Shown piece after piece: positions 1-8,146 of a DNA stretch of 64,000 nucleotides. This stretch comes from Streptomyces sp. NBC_01723 (lineage in GTDB: Bacteria > Actinomycetota > Actinomycetes > Streptomycetales > Streptomycetaceae), in assembly GCF_036246005.1 (NCBI RefSeq), contig NZ_CP109171.1, positions 4,142,001-4,206,000 of the forward strand, read 5' to 3'. Each line of letters starts with the position of its first letter. Within the stretch, counting starts at the first letter, position 1. Below the pieces are notes generated by a model, which worked only from the letters and a program-made list of their open reading frames with translations, made no database searches and was not told the origin of the DNA. The position numbers were made by a program, and so were the translations under genes.

Positions 1-72
1 CACCGGATGGTCTTCGACGCGAAGGCCGTCGAACAGATGGTCGATTTCGCGATGCGCCGGATGTACGGCTAG
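1..72 (+). CDS. 3' end of an unidentified CDS
   Basis: An open frame enters from the left edge and ends at TAG 70-72, giving a 23-residue tail ending FAMRRMYG. GC-rich third positions and a terminator-like hairpin 47 bp downstream indicate a real gene end. The fragment is too short to name a family. Confidence 0.6.
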   Translation, partial: HRMVFDAKAVEQMVDFAMRRMYG

Positions 73-118
73 ACGCCATTGCTTCGCAGGCGGCCGGCCG
101 TCGTCGCCGCCATGGAGC

Positions 119-146
119 GAGCCCGGAGGGAATGCCCTCCGGGCTC
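119..146 (+). terminator. Hairpin terminator after the left-edge gene
   Basis: A 12-bp perfect stem (119-130 with 135-146) closes on the loop AATG. It has no strong T tract, which is usual in Streptomyces. It separates the left-edge gene from pirin. Confidence 0.6.
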
Positions 147-212
147 TCGTGGTTTGGAGTGGCAAGAAGTTCAACGCTCAACTAAAGTGGGCGTACCCGA
201 GGAGGTACCGAC

Positions 213-1184
213 ATGCCCGCAGTGACCGTCGAGAACCCGTTGACGCTGCCCCGTGTATCCGCGTCCGCCGACGCCGTCGCACGCCCCGTACTGACCGTCA
301 CGACCGCTCCCAGCGGTTTCGAGGGGGAGGGCTTCCCGGTGCGCCGCGCGTTCGCCGGGATCAACTACCGCCATCTCGACCCGTTCATCATGATGGACCA
401 GATGGGCGAGGTGGAGTACGCGCCCGGCGAGCCCAAGGGCACGCCCTGGCACCCGCACCGCGGCTTCGAGACCGTCACCTACATCATCGACGGGATCTTC
501 GACCACCAGGACAGCCAGGGCGGTGGCGGCACCATCACCAACGGCGACACCCAGTGGATGACGGCGGGCTCCGGACTGCTGCACATCGAGGCGCCGCCGG
601 AGCAGCTGGTGATGTCCGGCGGCCTCTTCCACGGGCTCCAGCTGTGGGTGAACCTGCCGGCCCGGGACAAGATGATGGCCCCGAGGTACCAGGACATCCG
701 CAGTGGCAGCGTCCAGCTGCTCACCTCCCCCGACGGCGGCGCGCTGCTGCGCGTCATCGCCGGTGAGCTGGACGGTCACGACGGCCCCGGGATCACGCAC
801 ACGCCGATCACCATGGTCCACGCCACGCTCGCCCCGGGCGCCGAGGTCACCCTGCCCTGGCGGGAGGAGTTCAACGGCCTGGCCTACGTGCTGGCGGGAC
901 GCGGCTCCGTGGGCGCCGAGCGGCGGCCGGTGCGCCTCGGGCAGACCGCGGTCTTCGGGGCGGGCGGTTCGCTGACCGTCCGGGCGGACGAGAAGCAGGA
1001 CGCGCACACCCCGGACCTGGAGGTCGTGCTGCTCGGCGGGCGGCCGATCCGGGAGCCGATGGCGCACTACGGGCCGTTCGTGATGAACACGCGCGACGAG
1101 CTCCAGCAGGCCTTCGAGGACTTCCAGAAGGGCCGGCTGGGGACGGTCCCGGCGGTGCACGGGATGACCGAGGACGGTCTGTAG
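213..1184 (+). CDS. Pirin family protein
   Basis: A 323-aa bicupin protein of the pirin family. The N-terminal cupin carries the metal-site pattern H80-x-H82 (in HPHRGFETVTY) and H124-x-E126 (in LLHIE), which match the iron ligands of characterised pirins. The C-terminal pirin domain follows to about residue 290. Bacterial pirins are cytosolic; some have quercetinase activity and others modulate metabolic enzymes, so the substrate here is unknown. The ATG at 213 has an AGGAGGT ribosome site 7 bases upstream, which fixes the start. It is monocistronic, between a terminator and a convergent ankyrin gene. Confidence 0.93.
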   Translation: MPAVTVENPLTLPRVSASADAVARPVLTVTTAPSGFEGEGFPVRRAFAGINYRHLDPFIMMDQMGEVEYAPGEPKGTPWHPHRGFETVTYIIDGIFDHQDSQGGGGTITNGDTQWMTAGSGLLHIEAPPEQLVMSGGLFHGLQLWVNLPARDKMMAPRYQDIRSGSVQLLTSPDGGALLRVIAGELDGHDGPGITHTPITMVHATLAPGAEVTLPWREEFNGLAYVLAGRGSVGAERRPVRLGQTAVFGAGGSLTVRADEKQDAHTPDLEVVLLGGRPIREPMAHYGPFVMNTRDELQQAFEDFQKGRLGTVPAVHGMTEDGL

Positions 1185-1222
1185 GTCCTCCGGCGCCGAC
1201 GGCGCCCGGCCGGGGGCGGTTG

Positions 1223-1657
1223 CTACACGGTTTTAGTGCGGGGCGCCGCCCCCGCCGCGATCAGGAGCGCGGCGGTCTCCGGGTGGGGGCCGTCGTTCGC
1301 CCAGTCCAGGGGGGAGCGGCCGGCTCCGTGGTCCTCCCGGAGCCCCGGATCGGCGCCGTGCGCCAACAGTTCCCGCACGGTTTCCGCGTGCCCCCAGCAC
1401 GCCGCCGCGCACAACGGGGTGCCCTCCGCGCCGACTCCGCTGCTCTCGGTGTCGGGAGAGGCGCCCGCCTCCAGCAGCAGCCGCACGATCTCGGTCCTGC
1501 CGCTCACCGCCGCCTCGTACAGGGGGAGCGTGCCCTCGCCGTCGCCCCGCTCGGGGTCGGCACCGGCCCGCAGCACCGTCCGCACACGAGCGGCGTCCCC
1601 CAGCAGTATCGCTTCGAAGAGGTGGCGGGAAAGTTTCTTCTGCTGCCGCTGCTTCAT
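1223..1657 (-). CDS. Ankyrin-repeat protein
   Basis: A 144-aa protein if translation starts at the ATG at 1657 (MKQRQQKKLSRHLFEA). It is built from about four ankyrin repeats: GDAARVRTVLRAGADPE, then TLPLYEAAVSGRTEIVRLLLEAGASPD, then TPLCAAACWGHAETVRELLAHGADPG, then SPLDWANDGPHPETAALLIAAGA. It has no signal peptide or membrane segment and is presumably a small cytosolic protein-binding module with unknown partner. Upstream in-frame starts exist and no candidate has a strong ribosome site, so the start is uncertain. It converges with pirin and diverges from the bacteriocin cassette. Confidence 0.85.
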   Translation of the reverse strand: MKQRQQKKLSRHLFEAILLGDAARVRTVLRAGADPERGDGEGTLPLYEAAVSGRTEIVRLLLEAGASPDTESSGVGAEGTPLCAAACWGHAETVRELLAHGADPGLREDHGAGRSPLDWANDGPHPETAALLIAAGAAPRTKTV

Positions 1658-1731
1658 GGGTGTGGAGGTTAGCGGAGACGAAGTGGCGCGAGCCATCCGG
1701 AGCGGGTGTCCTGCGCGTTCCATCAATGTGC

Positions 1732-1747
1732 AGTGATCATGGTCACT
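1732..1747. promoter_or_regulatory. Imperfect palindrome (operator candidate)
   Basis: AGTGATCATGGTCACT is a dyad centred on CATG with a single broken pair (T/G inside the arms). It lies between the ankyrin gene and the bacteriocin cassette, and TTGACT, a possible -35 element, follows at 1753-1758. It is inferred to be a repressor site for either gene. Confidence 0.35.
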
Positions 1748-1858
1748 CCGTATTGACTGGATAAACTCCGTCCCCGCCGCGTAACTTCTGGCACGTCCAC
1801 TCACCCGGCCGACCACCGGGGACGAGTGGCTTTCACGGGGGCGAGAGCAAGACTCACA

Positions 1859-1888
1859 TCCCGCATTGGCCTTCGGGCCAAGGCGGGA
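1859..1888 (+). promoter_or_regulatory. Leader hairpin with TTCG tetraloop
   Basis: TCCCGC-A-TTGGCC closes on TTCG and pairs with GGCCAA-G-GCGGGA: two 6-bp helices separated by one A/G mismatch. It ends 39 bases before the GTG of the small secreted peptide. It would form in the leader RNA of the cassette and could be an attenuator or an mRNA-stabilising stem. Confidence 0.5.
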
Positions 1889-1927
1889 TTCGGTGTGCCC
1901 CCACACATTCAAGGGGGATCAACACTC

Positions 1928-2212
1928 GTGCGCAAAATGCTTGTCATCGGCCCACTCCTCACCACTGCCATGGCGGTCGTGATTCCACTGAGCGTCGCCG
2001 CTCCCGCCGAAGCGGCGCGGGGCTGGACGGCGCACTTCCAGTGCACCAAGAAGCGCATTTCGGATGACACCGCCCATGGGTTCGTGCAGGGGCACGGCAC
2101 CGGAAAGACGGCGTCGGACGCCAAGAAGGCGGCCAAGAAGAACGCCAACGACCAGATGCCCCGCGGCTATCGCGCCAATCACTGCACCCAGAAGTCGGTC
2201 AAGCAGCTCTGA
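1928..2212 (+). CDS. Small secreted cationic peptide, possible bacteriocin-cassette member
   Basis: A 94-aa protein starting at GTG 1928 behind an AAGGGGG ribosome site. Residues 1-30 form a Sec signal peptide ending near PAEAA, leaving a lysine-rich mature domain of about 64 residues with two cysteines (FQC and NHC) that could form a disulfide. The stretch GKTASDAKKAAKKNA looks like an amphipathic helix. I do not recognise the family. It lies 121 bp upstream of the lactococcin-972-like gene on the same strand; a role as second antimicrobial peptide, accessory factor or exported immunity peptide is inference from position only. Confidence 0.75.
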   Translation: MRKMLVIGPLLTTAMAVVIPLSVAAPAEAARGWTAHFQCTKKRISDDTAHGFVQGHGTGKTASDAKKAAKKNANDQMPRGYRANHCTQKSVKQL

Positions 2213-2239
2213 CCCGAGGCCGGCCGGTCTCTTCTTCCG

Positions 2240-2307
2240 CCCGTCAGGGCACACCCATCCCTCCGGGCACACCCATGCCCGTCAAGGCACACCTATGCCC
2301 GTTTCAG
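2240..2307 (+). repeat. Short tandem repeat between the two secreted peptides
   Basis: Three imperfect 18-20-bp units (2240-2258, 2259-2276, 2277-2296) share GGCACACCCAT, written GGCACACCTAT in the third, and a partial fourth GCCCGTTTCAG follows. It fills most of the 121-bp gap and may be replication slippage or a spacer element. Confidence 0.6.
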
Positions 2308-2333
2308 CAGGCAAGAACGAAAGTGAGTGACAC

Positions 2334-2627
2334 ATGCGTATGAAGAACGGACTCAAGGCCGCAGCCGCCGCCGGTGCCATCGTCATGGCCGTCGCCACCC
2401 CCGCGCTGGCCAAGTCGGTCGACGTCAGTGGCGGCCGGTGGAGCTACGACGTGGGCGCGAACTACGCCTACTCGAACTTCTACCACAGCGTCAATTACCA
2501 CGCTTCCTCCGTTCACGGAAGGAGCTGGGCGTACAGCGGCTGCACCGCCAACAAGAAGTGGTCCAAGGCCTCGGTGGAGAAGTCGAGCATCCACCCCAAC
2601 AGTGCCCATTACGACGCGTCCTGCTGA
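2334..2627 (+). CDS. Lactococcin 972 family bacteriocin precursor
   Basis: A 97-aa precursor. A Sec signal of about 26 residues ends at ALA, leaving a mature domain of about 71 residues beginning KSVDVSGGRWSYDVG with an aromatic-rich YAYSNFYHSVNYH run, typical of the lactococcin 972 family. Lactococcin 972 is a Sec-exported peptide that binds lipid II and blocks septum formation in lactococci. This version has two cysteines, one being the last residue. ATG 2334 is preceded by a weak AAGTGAG; ATG 2340 is an alternative. The family call is strengthened by the DUF1430-like protein and ABC ATPase that follow, the classic immunity/export partners. Its GC content looks lower than that of the neighbours. 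Confidence 0.9.
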   Translation: MRMKNGLKAAAAAGAIVMAVATPALAKSVDVSGGRWSYDVGANYAYSNFYHSVNYHASSVHGRSWAYSGCTANKKWSKASVEKSSIHPNSAHYDASC

Positions 2628-2680
2628 CATTCCGCCGTACGCCACCGCTCACTGATCGAATACCCGGACCCAGGTGACCG

Positions 2681-4798
2681 ATGCTGCACCGAGGTATCAA
2701 ATACGTCCATGCCGCCGTGCTGGCCACCTCCGCGATGATGGCCTTTCTCTTCGTGCGGGGGCTGGACGAGCAACTGGTACTGGGAAATTCGGCCCAGGTC
2801 TGGGTGTTCGAGTCCGACGATTCCGTGAGCGGTGCCCGGGTGGGCCGCGAGATCGCCGAGTTCTCGGAAGAACACGAGGTCTCGGTGGCTCGTGAGGCCC
2901 CCGACATCCGGAATCCCGACGGAATTCGGCACCTTTATCTGACGTCGGGCGCCCCGCGTTCCGACGCCGCTTCGTGGCTGCGTGACGCGTACCCGGGCTT
3001 CAGCGCCCACGTCGAGACGCGAGTGCATCCCCTCGCCGAGATCGGGCAGCGGGATCCGCGAGGCTTCTACTACGTGTTCGGACCGTCCGAGGCCGCTGAC
3101 GCGTTGGTGGCCGAGTTCAGCGGGCTCGGACTGCGCGCGAGCGTGCAGCACCCGCTCTCGGCCGGTGAACTGGCCCTGTTCTTCTCGGGCGACGACCTCT
3201 TCTGGACCTTCTGGGTCGTGGCTCTCGCCGCGGCGGCGACGACCGGCGCGAGCGTACTGCTGAGTGCCAAGGCGTACGGGGTGCTGCGCCTCCAGGGCAA
3301 TTCCCTCCGGGACGTCCTCGCGCGTGACCTCCGGCAACTGGCGGGGTTCTGGGCGGCCGCCGTCTGCGCGGTGGCGGCCGTGACACTCGCCTTCCTCGGC
3401 TACTACAACGGTCTCGCCTGGCTGGGGCTGTTCGCGTCGGTGGCCGTCGCCCTGGCCGGACCGCTGGTTCTCCTGGTCCTGGCCACCCACGCGGCCGCCC
3501 TCGTCCTGATCTCCAAGGTGGCGCTGCCACGCGCCCTCAAGGGCGAACTGCCGGGGCGGGCGGCGCTCGTCGCCACCTACCTGGTGCGTGTCCCGGCGCT
3601 GCTCCTCGCTCTCGCCGTCGCCATGGACGTGGCCCTGGCCGGGCAGCACGTCATGGCGCGGCAGGACACCCGGAGCGCCTACGCCCGGGCGGGCGACGCC
3701 GTCGCCATCCGCCTCAACGGCAGCCTGGTGGGTGAGCAGAGGAAGGTCATCGCCCAGGTCGGCGGGTGGCTGCGCCGGTCCGACACCGCGGGCGAGATCG
3801 TCGTCGCCGGGCGCCGGGACCTCCGGGACGCCTCCTCCGAAGTCCGTCTCCCACCGGGCGAGATGCTCGTCGTCAACGAGACCTTCCTCGCCCGGCAGCC
3901 GGTCCTCGACCCGGCCGGACGCCGGTACTCGGCACGGCCCCCGGACGGGAGGGGCCCGGACGCCCACGGCGTGCGGCTCATCGTCCCCGACTCCCTCGCC
4001 GGCCACACCGCGGACATCCGCGCCGGGCTCCCCGACATGTTCGGGCGGCTCGCACCCGAGGTCCGGCGCGGGCTCGAGGTGACGTCGCTGCGGGCGAAGG
4101 ACGGTCAGCGCCTGTTCGGCTACAACTCCGGCGCTCTGAGCCCCAACACGGCCCACCGCCCGGACGACGACCGGTCCCTGGTGCGCGACCCGGTTCTCGT
4201 CGTGGTGCCCAACGGCTCCCGGATCCTCTCCGACGACACCTACACCGCGTTCGCCAGTCAGGAAGGCATCGTCTTCCCCGACCCGGAGGACGCCCTGGGC
4301 GCGATCACGGCGGACCCGAACGGACTGGGGACCTACGTCACCTCCGTGCGTCCGGTCGGACAGAGCGCCGCGCTGAAACTGCGGGACGCGGTGCACGAAT
4401 TCAGGCTGCAGCTCTTCAATCTCGCCGCGGCGGTGGCCGTCCTGGTCATCACCGGCGTCGGTGTCTGCATGATCCACGCGCGCCGACGTGCCCAGACCGT
4501 TTTCGCCCGGCACGTCAGCGGCTGGCGATTCACGGCGAACCACCGGCTCGTCCTCGCCTCGGAGGGGGTTCTGGCCGTGTTCCTCGCCTGCTGGGTTCCC
4601 GTCCAGGCCTGGCGGCAGAACCAGGAACTGGCGGAGTTCACCGACCGCGGCATCCCCGCTCCGTTCCCGGCGGTCGAGACGACCACGTCGGACCTCGCCG
4701 CCATCGCCGGTCTCGTCGCCGTCCAGGTGTGCGCCGTGCTCATCGCACTCGGCGTCTTCCACCGCCGCGTCGTCAAGGAGGGGGCGGCCGACTCATGA
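2681..4798 (+). CDS. Bacteriocin-associated integral membrane protein (DUF1430-like)
   Basis: A 705-aa membrane protein with the layout of the permease-like protein in lactococcin 972 cassettes: one N-terminal helix (about 10-28), an extracytoplasmic domain to about 165, a cluster of four helices (about 170-325), a second large outer domain (to about 570) and a C-terminal cluster (about 575-695). This resembles FtsX/MacB-type type VII ABC proteins. With the next gene it probably forms the membrane half of an ABC complex for immunity or peptide handling rather than primary export, since the bacteriocin has its own Sec signal. Its stop is 43 bp before the ATPase start. Confidence 0.85.
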   Translation: MLHRGIKYVHAAVLATSAMMAFLFVRGLDEQLVLGNSAQVWVFESDDSVSGARVGREIAEFSEEHEVSVAREAPDIRNPDGIRHLYLTSGAPRSDAASWLRDAYPGFSAHVETRVHPLAEIGQRDPRGFYYVFGPSEAADALVAEFSGLGLRASVQHPLSAGELALFFSGDDLFWTFWVVALAAAATTGASVLLSAKAYGVLRLQGNSLRDVLARDLRQLAGFWAAAVCAVAAVTLAFLGYYNGLAWLGLFASVAVALAGPLVLLVLATHAAALVLISKVALPRALKGELPGRAALVATYLVRVPALLLALAVAMDVALAGQHVMARQDTRSAYARAGDAVAIRLNGSLVGEQRKVIAQVGGWLRRSDTAGEIVVAGRRDLRDASSEVRLPPGEMLVVNETFLARQPVLDPAGRRYSARPPDGRGPDAHGVRLIVPDSLAGHTADIRAGLPDMFGRLAPEVRRGLEVTSLRAKDGQRLFGYNSGALSPNTAHRPDDDRSLVRDPVLVVVPNGSRILSDDTYTAFASQEGIVFPDPEDALGAITADPNGLGTYVTSVRPVGQSAALKLRDAVHEFRLQLFNLAAAVAVLVITGVGVCMIHARRRAQTVFARHVSGWRFTANHRLVLASEGVLAVFLACWVPVQAWRQNQELAEFTDRGIPAPFPAVETTTSDLAAIAGLVAVQVCAVLIALGVFHRRVVKEGAADS

Positions 4799-4841
4799 GC
4801 CTCTCGCGGACGAGAACCCCCCACCCGGCAGGAGCACCTTT

Positions 4842-5522
4842 GTGATCGAGATCGTGAAACTGGCGAAGACCTTCGGCAGCCGCACCCTGTGGTCCGACGT
4901 CACCGTCGACATCGACCGCGGCCGCATGCTGGCCCTCGCCGGCCCCAGCGGATCGGGCAAGTCGACCCTCCTCAACTGCCTCGGCCTCCTCGACCGGCCG
5001 ACCGCGGGCGGAATACTCCACGACGGCGTCGACATCACCCGCTTCGGCAGGCAGGAGGCCCGGCGCTTCCGCCGCGACGTCCTCGGCTACCTCTTCCAGA
5101 ACTACGCCCTGATCGACAACGCCACCGTCGCCGACAACCTGGAGGTCGCGCGCACGAAGCGGCGGGGCCGGCGGGCCCACACCGGCGTCGGTGTCGCGGG
5201 CGCCCTGGACCGCGTCGGCCTGGCGGGCCGGGAGCAGGAGAAGGTCCACCGGCTCAGCGGCGGGGAACAGCAGCGGGTGGCGCTCGCCCGGCTCATCGTC
5301 AAGGAACCCTCCCTGGTGCTGGCCGACGAGCCGACCGGCGCCCTCGACCACGCCAACGCCGACGTCGTCATCGACGTTCTCCGCGAAATGAGCGACGCGG
5401 GATGCGCCGTGGTCATCGCCACGCACGACGACCGTGTCCGTGACCGGTGCGACTCCGTCTTCGCCGTCCACGAGAACGCGCACCACCACCTTCGGGGTGC
5501 TGAACGGTCCGCTGCGTCATGA
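4842..5522 (+). CDS. ABC transporter ATPase of the bacteriocin cassette
   Basis: A 226-aa ATPase of the MacB/LolD-like type found in lactococcin 972 cassettes. It shows Walker A GPSGSGKST (about 31-39), Q-loop FQNYALI (about 86), signature LSGGEQQR (about 138), Walker B VLADEPTGALD (about 160) and an H-loop ATHDD. GTG 4842 with AGGAG at 4830-4834 is preferred. It should energise the DUF1430-like membrane protein. Its stop overlaps the start of the following glycosyltransferase as ATGA, implying translational coupling. Confidence 0.93.
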   Translation: MIEIVKLAKTFGSRTLWSDVTVDIDRGRMLALAGPSGSGKSTLLNCLGLLDRPTAGGILHDGVDITRFGRQEARRFRRDVLGYLFQNYALIDNATVADNLEVARTKRRGRRAHTGVGVAGALDRVGLAGREQEKVHRLSGGEQQRVALARLIVKEPSLVLADEPTGALDHANADVVIDVLREMSDAGCAVVIATHDDRVRDRCDSVFAVHENAHHHLRGAERSAAS

Positions 5523-6994
5523 ATCCCCTGAAAGCCGCCGCCGTCGCCTTCCTCCGACGGCGCCCGCCGCTCTGGTCGATCCCGGTCGTGTGGACCCTCG
5601 CCCTCGGGCTGTGGGGACTCTCCCGGCAGGACAGCGTGTGGCGGGACGAGGCCGCGACCTGGCAGGTGGCCCTCCGGTCGGCCGCCGACATAGGGCACAT
5701 GCTGGGCCGGGTCGACGTCGTGCACGGTCTCTACTACCTGCTGATGCACGGCCTCTTCACGTGCTTCGGGCCCGGCACGACGACCCTGCGGCTGCCCTCC
5801 GTGCTGGCCATGGCGGTGGCGGCCGCCTGTGTGACGGTCATCGGGCACCGGCTGGCCGGAGTCCGGGCGGGCCTGGTCGGCGGGCTGGCGCTGGGGCTGG
5901 TCCCGGCCGTGCAGTTCTATCTGCAGGAGGGCCGCCCGTACGCGCTGATCACGGCCGGAGCGGGCCTCTCGACGCTGCTGCTGGTGACCCTGCTCCAGGG
6001 CCGCGGCCGGACACCGCACTGGGCGGCCTACGCCGCCGCGCTCCTGGTGTGCGGGCTGCTGAACTGGCTGTCGCTGCTGATCCTGCCCGCGCACGCGGCG
6101 ACGCTGGTGTGGGCGCGGGCGACGCAGGCCGTCCTCAGACGCTGGGCGGCGGCCTCGGCGGTCGCCGTGGCCGGTGTTCTGCCGTTGATCCTCTTCAGCC
6201 GGCGGCAGTCCGGCCAGGTCTCCTGGATACCGCCGCTGACCTGGCACATGATGATCGGCCCCGCCGTCCTGCTGGCGATCGGCGCTCTCTGCGCCCTGCT
6301 GAGCCGGCAGAGGGCGGGACGGCTGTCGGTGGCGGCCGTCGGACTGCCGCTGCTGGCGGTGCCGCAACTCGCCCTGGCCGCGCTCTCCCTGGTCCGTCCC
6401 CTGTTCCTGGACCGCTACGTCCTGTTCAGCATGCTCGGTCTGGCCCTGCTGATCGGGGCGGGTCTGAGCGTCGCCACCGCGGCCCTCGGGTCGCGGTTCC
6501 CCAGAGCGTCGTCGTGGCTCGTGCCGGTGGTGGTCACCGCCGCCGTGGTCGCGCTGCTGCCGCAGGCGCTGGCCAAGCGGTCCCCGGCCAGCCGGGTCGA
6601 CGACGTCCTCGCGGCGGCGGCGGACGTACGCAGGGTGAAGCGGCCCGGCGACGCGGTGGTCTTCATACCGGCGGCCCGCCGCGACACCGCGCTGGTCTCC
6701 CCCGACGCCTTCGCGGGACTGCGGGACGTCGCGCTGCGAAAGACGCCCGTGGAGTCCCGGACGTTGAAGGGCGAGGAGGCCGACCCGGCCGGCATACGGT
6801 CCGCGATGCTCGCGCAGCGGCGCATCCTGTTGATCACCGACGCGCCCGGCGTGGCCCGCCCGCTCTCGGCGGAGCGGGACAAGGCGAAGACCGCGGTGCT
6901 GGAGGAGTACTTCACCGTGGCGGGGGACGAGCAGGTCCGCGGACGGCGTCTGACCGTGTACGAGCGGCTTCGGCCGGCGGGCGCCGCGGTCTGA
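5519..6994 (+). CDS. GT-C fold membrane glycosyltransferase, coupled to the bacteriocin cassette
   Basis: A 491-aa polytopic protein with about ten or more membrane helices. The first outer loop contains WRDEAATW, the acidic motif typical of GT39/ArnT-like enzymes that use polyprenyl-phosphate sugars, and a C-terminal extracytoplasmic domain starts near residue 365. Likely role: transfer of a lipid-linked sugar to a lipid, polymer or protein outside the membrane; the acceptor is unknown. ATG 5519 overlaps the ATPase stop, so it belongs to the same transcript. Such an enzyme is not a standard part of lactococcin 972 loci as far as I know. Confidence 0.8.
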   Translation: MNPLKAAAVAFLRRRPPLWSIPVVWTLALGLWGLSRQDSVWRDEAATWQVALRSAADIGHMLGRVDVVHGLYYLLMHGLFTCFGPGTTTLRLPSVLAMAVAAACVTVIGHRLAGVRAGLVGGLALGLVPAVQFYLQEGRPYALITAGAGLSTLLLVTLLQGRGRTPHWAAYAAALLVCGLLNWLSLLILPAHAATLVWARATQAVLRRWAAASAVAVAGVLPLILFSRRQSGQVSWIPPLTWHMMIGPAVLLAIGALCALLSRQRAGRLSVAAVGLPLLAVPQLALAALSLVRPLFLDRYVLFSMLGLALLIGAGLSVATAALGSRFPRASSWLVPVVVTAAVVALLPQALAKRSPASRVDDVLAAAADVRRVKRPGDAVVFIPAARRDTALVSPDAFAGLRDVALRKTPVESRTLKGEEADPAGIRSAMLAQRRILLITDAPGVARPLSAERDKAKTAVLEEYFTVAGDEQVRGRRLTVYERLRPAGAAV

Positions 6995-7020
6995 GAGCGG
7001 CCGGTCCTGACGCCGTGTCA

Positions 7021-7057
7021 CCCGGGCGGGCCGTCCGCGCAGGACACCCCGCCCGGG
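7021..7057 (+). terminator. Hairpin after the bacteriocin/glycosyltransferase operon
   Basis: CCCGGGCGGG (7021-7030) pairs with CCCGCCCGGG (7048-7057) across a 17-base loop. It lies 26 bp after the glycosyltransferase stop and just before the next gene. Confidence 0.5.
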
Positions 7058-7075
7058 GCGTGATCGGCTGGGGAC

Positions 7076-8146
7076 GTGCAGCTGCTTCCCGGCCCGGTCC
7101 GTCGGCTCGCCGCCTGGTGCGCCGTCATCCTGCTCGCCAGCGGTGTCGCCTACGTCGCGATCCGGCTCTGCGTCGAGCTGCGCACCGCGGTGACGCCGGC
7201 GCTGCTCGCGCTGCTCGGCACCGCGCTGCTCAGACCGCTGCACCGACGGCTGGTCAAGGCGCACGTGCAGCGCTCGCTGGCGGCCGGGCTGACCTGCGTC
7301 GCCGTCGTCGCCGTGGTCGGCGGCGCCATGTACATCGTGGTGTCCGCGCTCATCGAGACCGGCGACCAGATCGTCGCCTCCGTCCGGGACGCGGCCCGGG
7401 GCATCGCCGACCACTTCGGGGCGGCCGGGACCTCGCTGGACGACCTGGCGTCCAACGCACGTGACCTGCTGGGCAAGTTCGGCGGGACGGCCGCCTCCGG
7501 TGTGGTCACCGGGCTCAGCGTCGTCGGCGAGATGCTGGCCATGGCCGTACTCGCCCTGCTGCTGGTCTTCTTCTTCCTGCGCGACTCCGACCGGGCCGTC
7601 GGCACCGTGCGCGCCCTCGCCCCGCCCGGCGCCGCCGACACCGTCGAGGCGATGGGCCGGCGCGCCTTCGGGGCCGTCGAGGGTTTCATGCGCGGCACCA
7701 CCCTCATCGCCCTCATCGACGCGCTCTGCATCACCGTCGGGCTGCTGATCCTGCGCGTCCCCGGCGCGGTGGGGCTCGGCGCGCTGGTCTTCGTCGGCGC
7801 CTACATCCCGTATCTGGGGGCGTTCATCTCCGGCACCGTCGCCGTGCTGGTCGCCCTGGCGGACCGGGGGTTCGTCATCGCGCTCTGGGCCCTCGGGGTG
7901 GTCCTGGCCGTGCAGGTCCTCGAAGGGCACGTCCTCCAGCCGATGATCCAGAGCCGGACCGTCCAGATGCACCCGGCGGTCGTGCTGCTCGCGCTGACCG
8001 CGGGGGCGTCGGTGGCCGGCATCCTCGGGCTGCTCCTCGCCGTACCGCTGACCGCGGCGGCGTTCGGAATCGTCCACGAGCTGCAGAAGCGCTACGCCGC
8101 CGCCGAGCCGTCGGCGGGACCGTCCTCCGGGTCCGCGGACTCGTAG
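7076..8146 (+). CDS. AI-2E family transporter (UPF0118)
   Basis: A 356-aa membrane protein with the pattern of the AI-2E exporter/UPF0118 family: two N-terminal helices, a helix near residue 80, a soluble periplasmic segment (about 105-140), then four or five helices with the conserved GALVFVGAYIPYLGAFISG region near residue 235. Characterised relatives include autoinducer-2 exporters and ion antiporters; the substrate is not readable here. GTG 7076 is the only reasonable start but its ribosome site is weak (TGGGGA). Its last 55 bp overlap the end of the convergent SpoIIE-type gene. Confidence 0.87.
   Translation: MQLLPGPVRRLAAWCAVILLASGVAYVAIRLCVELRTAVTPALLALLGTALLRPLHRRLVKAHVQRSLAAGLTCVAVVAVVGGAMYIVVSALIETGDQIVASVRDAARGIADHFGAAGTSLDDLASNARDLLGKFGGTAASGVVTGLSVVGEMLAMAVLALLLVFFFLRDSDRAVGTVRALAPPGAADTVEAMGRRAFGAVEGFMRGTTLIALIDALCITVGLLILRVPGAVGLGALVFVGAYIPYLGAFISGTVAVLVALADRGFVIALWALGVVLAVQVLEGHVLQPMIQSRTVQMHPAVVLLALTAGASVAGILGLLLAVPLTAAAFGIVHELQKRYAAAEPSAGPSSGSADS

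Noticed and set aside
1826..1927. Upstream extension of the first secreted peptide
   Set aside because: Extending to the ATG at 1826 would bury the signal peptide 34 residues inside the protein and run through the leader hairpin. GTG 1928 has a good ribosome site.
2240..2307. CRISPR-like short repeats
   Set aside because: Units are contiguous and imperfect, without spacers, and no cas genes are present. It is a simple tandem repeat.
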